Origin: CAZJLP01 sp964546955 | GTDB lineage: Bacteria; Verrucomicrobiota; Verrucomicrobiia; Opitutales; Opitutaceae | Direction of reading: 5' to 3' | Assembly (NCBI GenBank): GCA_964546955.1 | Contig: CAZJLP010000035.1 | Coordinates: forward strand, 1 to 55,312 | Length of the DNA stretch: 55,312 nucleotides | Shown here: one piece after another, positions 50,839 through 55,312 of the stretch | Layout of the letters: the number at the start of each line of letters is the position of its first letter | How positions within the stretch are numbered: position 1 is the first letter of the stretch | Notes under the pieces: generated by a model | Databases searched by the model: none | The model's input: only the letters and a program-made list of their open reading frames with translations | Told to the model about the DNA's origin: nothing | Translations under genes and position numbers: made by a program

Positions 50839-51105
50839 ATGACCAAAGACGAATGTAAACAGGTGGTGATTAATATCATCGCGGACATCGCTCCCGATGA
50901 GGATTTGACCCACCTCAAACCCGATGTGCGTCTTCGCGACCAGCTTCAGCTCGATTCGATGGATTTCCTCGATATCGTGATGGAACTCCGCAAACGGTAC
51001 GGCGTGGAAGTTCCGGAAGCCGACTACCTGCAGCTTGCGTCGCTCAACAGCTGCGCGGAATACCTCACGCCGAAGTTCAATGCCTTGGGCGTGAAAGCCT
51101 CCTGA
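50839..51105 (+). CDS. Acyl carrier protein
   Basis: 88 residues from ATG 50839. Four-helix ACP with the phosphopantetheine site DSMDFLDIV (S40). It has LTHLKPDVRLRDQLQLDSMDF before the site and a normal helix III/IV. It is 26 bp after the ketosynthase gene and is followed by a terminator, so the pair forms one transcript. A dedicated ACP next to a KAS marks a specialised acyl-chain pathway. Confidence 0.93.
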   Translation: MTKDECKQVVINIIADIAPDEDLTHLKPDVRLRDQLQLDSMDFLDIVMELRKRYGVEVPEADYLQLASLNSCAEYLTPKFNALGVKAS

Positions 51106-51133
51106 TTCGTTTGACGCCACGTTTCCATACGGA

Positions 51134-51157
51134 GCCGGGATTAGTCCCGGCTTTTTT
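51134..51157 (+). terminator. Intrinsic terminator after the ACP gene
   Basis: Stem GCCGGGA / TCCCGGC (7 bp) with loop TTAG, then six T residues, 28 bp after the ACP stop. It should end the ketosynthase-ACP transcript, leaving the FAD oxidoreductase gene at 51370 with its own promoter. Confidence 0.9.
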
Positions 51158-51179
51158 GTGGAGATCCCCATTTTCGCGG

Positions 51180-51350
51180 GCCGGAGCGCGTTGAGTGGGC
51201 GGCGGTCCTCCGCCCTCTTTCTCCTTACTCTTTATCTTGAGAAGCCTCTGAAAACGCATCGCAAGGCAGGGCGGGCCTCTGAACCGCCCGCCGAAGGACG
51301 AGACGCCGCGTAAGAACATTCAGAGCTTCCCTAGAATAAAGAGAAAGATC
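51180..51350. repeat. Nested repeat: REP-like core inside an inverted pair
   Basis: Between the ACP terminator and the oxidoreductase gene. The outer arms are TCTTTCTCCTTACTC plus GAAGCCTCTGAA (51218-51253) and, inverted, TTCAGAGCTTCC plus GAATAAAGAGAAAGA (51319-51349). Inside is AAGGCAGGGCGGGCCTCTGA at 51263-51282, the REP-like core with its palindromic end CCGCCCGCC. Thus the two intergenic repeat classes of this window appear together here. Confidence 0.7.
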
Positions 51351-51369
51351 GGATCGCCCCATCGGACCC

Positions 51370-52809
51370 ATGAACTCCTCCACCCACTACGACGTCGCGA
51401 TCATTGGCGCCGGCATGTCGGGGCTAGCGGCGGGGATCCGGTTGGCGCACTTCGGGAAACGCGTCTGCATTTTCGAGAGGCACAACGCGATCGGCGGCTT
51501 GAACAGTTTCTATAGCATCGCGGGCCGGAAGTACGACGTGGGTTTGCACGCGGTCACGAATTTCGTGAAGCCCGGAACGAAGGGTACTCCGCTGGGAAAA
51601 CTTCTTCGCCAGCTGCGGATCGAGCGCGAGGAATTCGCGCTGCACGAGCAAAAGCAATCCCGCATCGCGTTCGGACCGCGGGGCGAGCACGCGCTTCGTT
51701 TCACCAATGACTTTGCGGTGCTGGAGAGCGAGGTGGCGGCGCGGTTTCCCGCACAAATCGATGGCTTCCGAAAGCTGGCGCAAGCGGTGCGATCATACGA
51801 CGACGTGGCCCTCGACGCCGCGCCGGTTGCCGCGCGCGAGGTCGTTCGCCGGTTTATCGGCGATCCGCTGCTGGAGGACATGCTGTTTTGCCCGCTCATG
51901 TATTACGGAAGTGCGCAGGAACATGACATGGAGTTCGGCCAGTTCGCCATCATGTGGAAGGCGCTCTATTTCGAAGGGTTCGCGCGTCCATTGCAGGGTG
52001 TGCGCGTCATTCTCCGCGTATTGATGGAGAAATACCGGTCCTCGGGCGGGGAGCGGCGCATGAAATGCGGCGTCAAACGAATCCTGACGCGCGAGGGGAG
52101 GGCGGCGGCGCTCCTCCTGGACTCGGGGGAGGAAATCACGGCTGAGCATGTGATCTCGTCGATCGGGGCCCCTGAAACGGCCGCGCTTTGCGATTCGGTT
52201 GAACCGCCGGCGCAAACCGCAAAGGCTAAACCCGGGAGGCTGTCGTTTGTCGAGACGATCACCGTGCTCAACCGCCAACCCGCGGAACTCGGGTGGGGAG
52301 ACGACACGATCGTTTTTTTCAACGACTCCCCGCGGTTTCACTATGCGAGACCCGACGGACCGGTGGACGTCCACAGTGGCGTTATCTGTTTTCCCAACAA
52401 TTTCGCCTACCCCCCGGGAGAGCGGCTGGACGAAGGATTTTTGAGATGCACCTGCATGGCGAACTACGACTCCTGGGCTCACCTCGACGAGGACTCGTAC
52501 CGCAAAGCCAAGGAACACTGGTTTGGGGAAATCGCCCACAGCACGCGACGCTTCCTGCCTCCCTTGGGGTCCCCGGAGGCGCTCGACGCGGCGACGGTTG
52601 CCACCGATATGTTCACTCCGCGCACAATCGCCAAATTTACGGGGCATTTAGCGGGAGCGATCTATGGTTCGCCCGATAAGAACCGTCCCGGTCGCACGTC
52701 GTTGAGCAATCTCTACCTTTGCGGAACCGATCAAGGTTTCCTCGGCATCGTGGGGGCCATGCTCAGCGGAATCTCGATGGCCAACTACCACATCCTTCAG
52801 AAAGGGTAG
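51370..52809 (+). CDS. FAD-dependent oxidoreductase, phytoene desaturase type
   Basis: 479 residues. The FAD-binding motif is DVAIIGAGMSGLAAGIRLA near the N-terminus, with FERHNAIGG after it; the second FAD contact at the C-terminus is LYLCGTDQGFLGIVGAM. The middle region is not that of monoamine oxidase or GidA but resembles the CrtI/retinol-saturase-like group, which saturates or desaturates isoprenoid and polyene chains. A second gene of the same type begins at 54770. With the KAS and ACP upstream, it may add or remove double bonds on an ACP-bound chain; a carotenoid substrate is possible, but no phytoene synthase is in view. Confidence 0.82.
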   Translation: MNSSTHYDVAIIGAGMSGLAAGIRLAHFGKRVCIFERHNAIGGLNSFYSIAGRKYDVGLHAVTNFVKPGTKGTPLGKLLRQLRIEREEFALHEQKQSRIAFGPRGEHALRFTNDFAVLESEVAARFPAQIDGFRKLAQAVRSYDDVALDAAPVAAREVVRRFIGDPLLEDMLFCPLMYYGSAQEHDMEFGQFAIMWKALYFEGFARPLQGVRVILRVLMEKYRSSGGERRMKCGVKRILTREGRAAALLLDSGEEITAEHVISSIGAPETAALCDSVEPPAQTAKAKPGRLSFVETITVLNRQPAELGWGDDTIVFFNDSPRFHYARPDGPVDVHSGVICFPNNFAYPPGERLDEGFLRCTCMANYDSWAHLDEDSYRKAKEHWFGEIAHSTRRFLPPLGSPEALDAATVATDMFTPRTIAKFTGHLAGAIYGSPDKNRPGRTSLSNLYLCGTDQGFLGIVGAMLSGISMANYHILQKG

Positions 52810-52862
52810 GTCGCGGTTTCGGGGAAACATTTGCCCCCCCGGGCACACTATCCGTTACCACC

Positions 52863-54677
52863 ATGCGTCTCCTGCTCCTGCTCCCCCTCGCTTTCACCGG
52901 GCTAGCTGCCGTCGCACCGGGCAAAGATAACGCATCGAGCCTCGATGCGGCTGCTTACGCCCGGCTGGCAACCGCTTGGGATCGGGAAGCGGTTGAGAAA
53001 CGTCTTGGGCCGAGCTTCACGGACCTGAAGCAACCCTCGGGGGATAGTCGCCCGCGGCACTACCAGCATCCGCCGAAACCGTGTGAACTTTCTTTTTTCA
53101 ATCGCACCAATCCCTATGAGCTGGGAGCCAAGGGTTGCCGCCCGGACGACGACTATTGGAGTGAAAGTGGTCAGGTCATCTACGTTCCCGATGATCCGAA
53201 GAACGTAGGCATCGACCGGATACAGGTGTACGCCTATTACAACCACGTGTTCGCCCTCTCGCCCCGGCTGGATCTCGCCAGCGGAAAGCCCAGCCCGGAC
53301 CCCCAAACGCAGGACGGGAACTACTTGGCCATGGTGGGTGCGAGCACGCTTTCGCAGCCGATCGCAATGGCCCGCAATTACGGAATGTTGCAGAACGAAG
53401 CACTGGTGATTTATCGCAACGGTCTGCTGGGGGTGGCGGGAACCCAGACCAGCCGGGCCGATAACGAGCGTCCTTATCCCGGACTTCTCTTTCCAAAAAA
53501 CAAGGTGCCGACGGCGATCGCCGTGACGGCGGGCACGGAGTTTGCCGTGGTGACCATCTGGGACACCGACACGCGCCGCGGTCAGTTGGCCGTGATCGCA
53601 TTGGAAGGGAAGTACCTCGCATTCCATACCTGGCCTCACATTGCGTTGCCAAACCAGGGGAGCTTTTCCGATCTGAAATTGCTCGGGTATGTGGATCTGC
53701 CGATGTCGATGCCAACGTCGGTGGCCGCGGCTTCGAATGGTTGGTGGAACGGGCCGTCCCAGACTGATAACAAGGTTTTGAGTCAGATCGACCTGGCCGA
53801 CGACGGCACGCGCGAAAGCGTTTACAAAGGCGACCCCGGCTGGTCGGGCATTGTCGCAAACAAAGGGTACGCCATTGTCGCCTCGAAGGAGGAAAACAAG
53901 GTGGCTGTCGTCGACCTCACCCCTTTGTTCAAGTACGTTCGCGAAAGCTACCTGGGTTCGAAAGAAAACTTCGAGCGCACGATGAAGACCCGCGGTCCCA
54001 AGCCGGCGGATTTCCCCCGTACCTTCGACGAGAACAAAGAGGTGTTGCCTCGAGTCGTGTGGCAGGACGAGGTGCCAAAGCCCACTGCGGTCCTGGCGGG
54101 CCTGAGGATCGATCGCTGGTCCCAGGACCGTTACAAGGCCCATGTGGCGTCGGAGGATGGCACCATTCGCGTCTACGACGCCTCCTCCCTGATGGCGCGG
54201 TTTGAATGGGAGAAGAACGAGAAGTGGAAGGAGCTCGGCTCGTTTCAAGTAGGCCGCAATCCCGTGCACATGGTCTTTACGCGCTACGGCGAACACCTGG
54301 AACAGCTCGGAAAGGGCTCCGACGGACGCCCTCATTCCGCCGACCCGCTCAACAATATGTTCTACGTCGCCTGCCGCGGCGAACGCGCGATCATCGGGGC
54401 CGCGAGCCGGCCGGACGGCAAGGGTTTTGTGTTTCGGCGTCTTGATGACCAGCGATTGGAGGACCCGGTGGCGGTGAATGTCGCGAGTCGGGGCTACATT
54501 GTCACGGCGGCGGATTTTCGCGGCAAAAAGATTGTCAGTTTCCGCATAGGACCCATCACCGACCGCACCGGCTTCACCTACGGCGCAGGCGAAGATGGAA
54601 AGGCGGCATTCGATCTTGCCGGCGAGATGCCGGTCGCCGGATACCCCTTTCTTGTCACGTCTGCCAACGTGAATTGA
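52863..54677 (+). CDS. Secreted probable beta-propeller protein
   Basis: 604 residues from ATG 52863. The signal peptide LLLLLPLAFTGLAAVAPG is clear. The remainder has repeated blocks of strand-turn-strand character with the look of a WD/lactonase-like propeller: YAIVASKEENKVAVVDLT, AHVASEDGTIRVYDASSL, MFYVACRGERAIIGA, GYIVTAADFRGKKIVSF. I cannot assign an enzyme. It sits between two FAD oxidoreductase genes, 53 bp after the first and 92 bp before the second, and so may be part of the same locus. An alternative is a stand-alone secreted scaffold. Confidence 0.68.
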   Translation: MRLLLLLPLAFTGLAAVAPGKDNASSLDAAAYARLATAWDREAVEKRLGPSFTDLKQPSGDSRPRHYQHPPKPCELSFFNRTNPYELGAKGCRPDDDYWSESGQVIYVPDDPKNVGIDRIQVYAYYNHVFALSPRLDLASGKPSPDPQTQDGNYLAMVGASTLSQPIAMARNYGMLQNEALVIYRNGLLGVAGTQTSRADNERPYPGLLFPKNKVPTAIAVTAGTEFAVVTIWDTDTRRGQLAVIALEGKYLAFHTWPHIALPNQGSFSDLKLLGYVDLPMSMPTSVAAASNGWWNGPSQTDNKVLSQIDLADDGTRESVYKGDPGWSGIVANKGYAIVASKEENKVAVVDLTPLFKYVRESYLGSKENFERTMKTRGPKPADFPRTFDENKEVLPRVVWQDEVPKPTAVLAGLRIDRWSQDRYKAHVASEDGTIRVYDASSLMARFEWEKNEKWKELGSFQVGRNPVHMVFTRYGEHLEQLGKGSDGRPHSADPLNNMFYVACRGERAIIGAASRPDGKGFVFRRLDDQRLEDPVAVNVASRGYIVTAADFRGKKIVSFRIGPITDRTGFTYGAGEDGKAAFDLAGEMPVAGYPFLVTSANVN

Positions 54678-54769
54678 CCGATCGACCAACCGGGAACAGG
54701 GCCAAACGGCCCGGCAGTTGAAATCCGATTGCGCTGAGGCCAGCGGCCGCCTCAAGCTGGCGGTTTTCC

Positions 54770-55312
54770 ATGGCCTATGACTGGTTAAAAGGTGTCGCCG
54801 ACGAGTACGATGTCATCGTAATAGGGAGCGGCCTGGGCGGCCTCACCGGCGCCAACGTCCTCGCTAAAGCGGGACACAAGGTATTGCTCCTGGAGCACCA
54901 TTATCAGTTCGGAGGGCTGGCGACCTGGTTTACGCGGAAAGGCGGTCACATTTTCGACATCTCGCTTCATGGCTTCCCGAGCGGAATGATCAAATCGTGC
55001 CGGAAATACTGGACGCGCGAAATTGCCGATTCGATCGTCCAACTCAAGGACATCCGTTTCGTCAACCCGCAGATGGACGTGTGGACCACGTTCACCCGCG
55101 AAGACTACACCCGGGTTCTAGTCGAGCAGTTCAAATTGGATCCGGCCGTCGTTGAGCGATTCTACGACCATCTGCGGTCGATGAATTTCTACGACAACAA
55201 CCCGGAAACGACGCGCGAGCTGTTCAATCGCTACTTTACCGATCAACCCGAAGTACACCGCCTGCTCATGGATCCCATTGCTAACGCGCACGGTTCCACT
55301 CTCGACGATCCG
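54770..55312 (+). CDS. FAD-dependent oxidoreductase, 3' end outside window
   Basis: Begins ATG 54770 and stays open to the last base (181 residues visible). The Rossmann motif is DVIVIGSGLGGLTGANVLAK, with LLLEHHYQFGG after it, the same layout as the 51370 gene. WFTRKGGHIFDISLHGFPSG follows. It is a paralogue-type phytoene desaturase/retinol-saturase-like enzyme, not a duplicate of the first gene (they differ widely). The start is the first ATG after a 92-bp gap. Substrate unknown; it extends the KAS-ACP-desaturase locus past the window. Confidence 0.85.
   Translation, partial: MAYDWLKGVADEYDVIVIGSGLGGLTGANVLAKAGHKVLLLEHHYQFGGLATWFTRKGGHIFDISLHGFPSGMIKSCRKYWTREIADSIVQLKDIRFVNPQMDVWTTFTREDYTRVLVEQFKLDPAVVERFYDHLRSMNFYDNNPETTRELFNRYFTDQPEVHRLLMDPIANAHGSTLDDP

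Overview
The window reads as chromosomal DNA of a GC-rich, Gram-negative, menaquinone-using bacterium, most likely of the Verrucomicrobiota (Opitutae/Opitutaceae-like). Grounds for this are an LptD-type outer-membrane protein, an ExbB/ExbD/TonB set, an O-antigen ligase, glycogen branching enzyme, MenA, weak or absent Shine-Dalgarno sites before most starts, and many short intergenic repeat elements. The assignment rests on protein character and gene order as I recognise them, not on a search. I see no phage, insertion sequence, CRISPR array or rRNA.

Layout. 1-4272: end of an acylphosphatase gene, sulfate activation genes cysC-cysD-cysN, and menA. 4421-8028: two convergent signalling genes with HDOD-type domains (receiver-HDOD and HDOD-GAF). 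8243-13094: a leftward series lptD, rsmB-like, scpA, a 90-residue unknown, trxA. 13248-18514: ppc and glgB, separated by a 137-bp inverted-repeat element. 18770-22780: a MarR regulator with a promoter/operator-like palindrome, then an LplT-like flippase and an Aas-like acyltransferase/acyl-ACP ligase, probably a lysophospholipid repair operon. 23113-28277: O-antigen ligase-like protein, FecR-domain protein and CHASE2-adenylate cyclase. 28481-31551: ilvB and a secreted protein with an internal duplication. 31881-39437: YmdB-type phosphodiesterase, a ChaN/erythromycin-esterase-like secreted protein, mutS, an alpha/beta hydrolase, holB and tmk. 39760-41793: exbB-exbD-tonB. 41851-41926: tRNA-Ala(GGC).

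42034-45124 is the most interesting part. It is a compact RiPP (ribosomally made, modified peptide) locus with divergent arms: a B2-type leader protease and a PqqD/B1-type leader-binding protein to the left, and an HPr-kinase-like protein, an overlooked 32-residue precursor peptide, an intrinsic terminator and a nucleotidyltransferase to the right. The precursor has a lasso-type leader (YxxPxL...G...T), but its core has no Asp or Glu and no lasso cyclase gene is present. The locus may therefore make a non-lasso product, perhaps phosphorylated or nucleotidylated.

45139-49514: site-2-type protease, sigma-54 response regulator, outer-membrane barrel protein and galE. 49578-55312: a ketosynthase, an acyl carrier protein, two related FAD oxidoreductases of the phytoene-desaturase type (the second cut by the window end) and a large secreted probable beta-propeller protein. 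This looks like a specialised lipid or polyene locus.

Two classes of intergenic repeats recur. One consists of inverted pairs whose arms are built from short tandem units with a period near 7-10 bp. The other is a REP-like GC-rich element with the core GGGCGGGCCTCTG, found in at least four intergenic regions.
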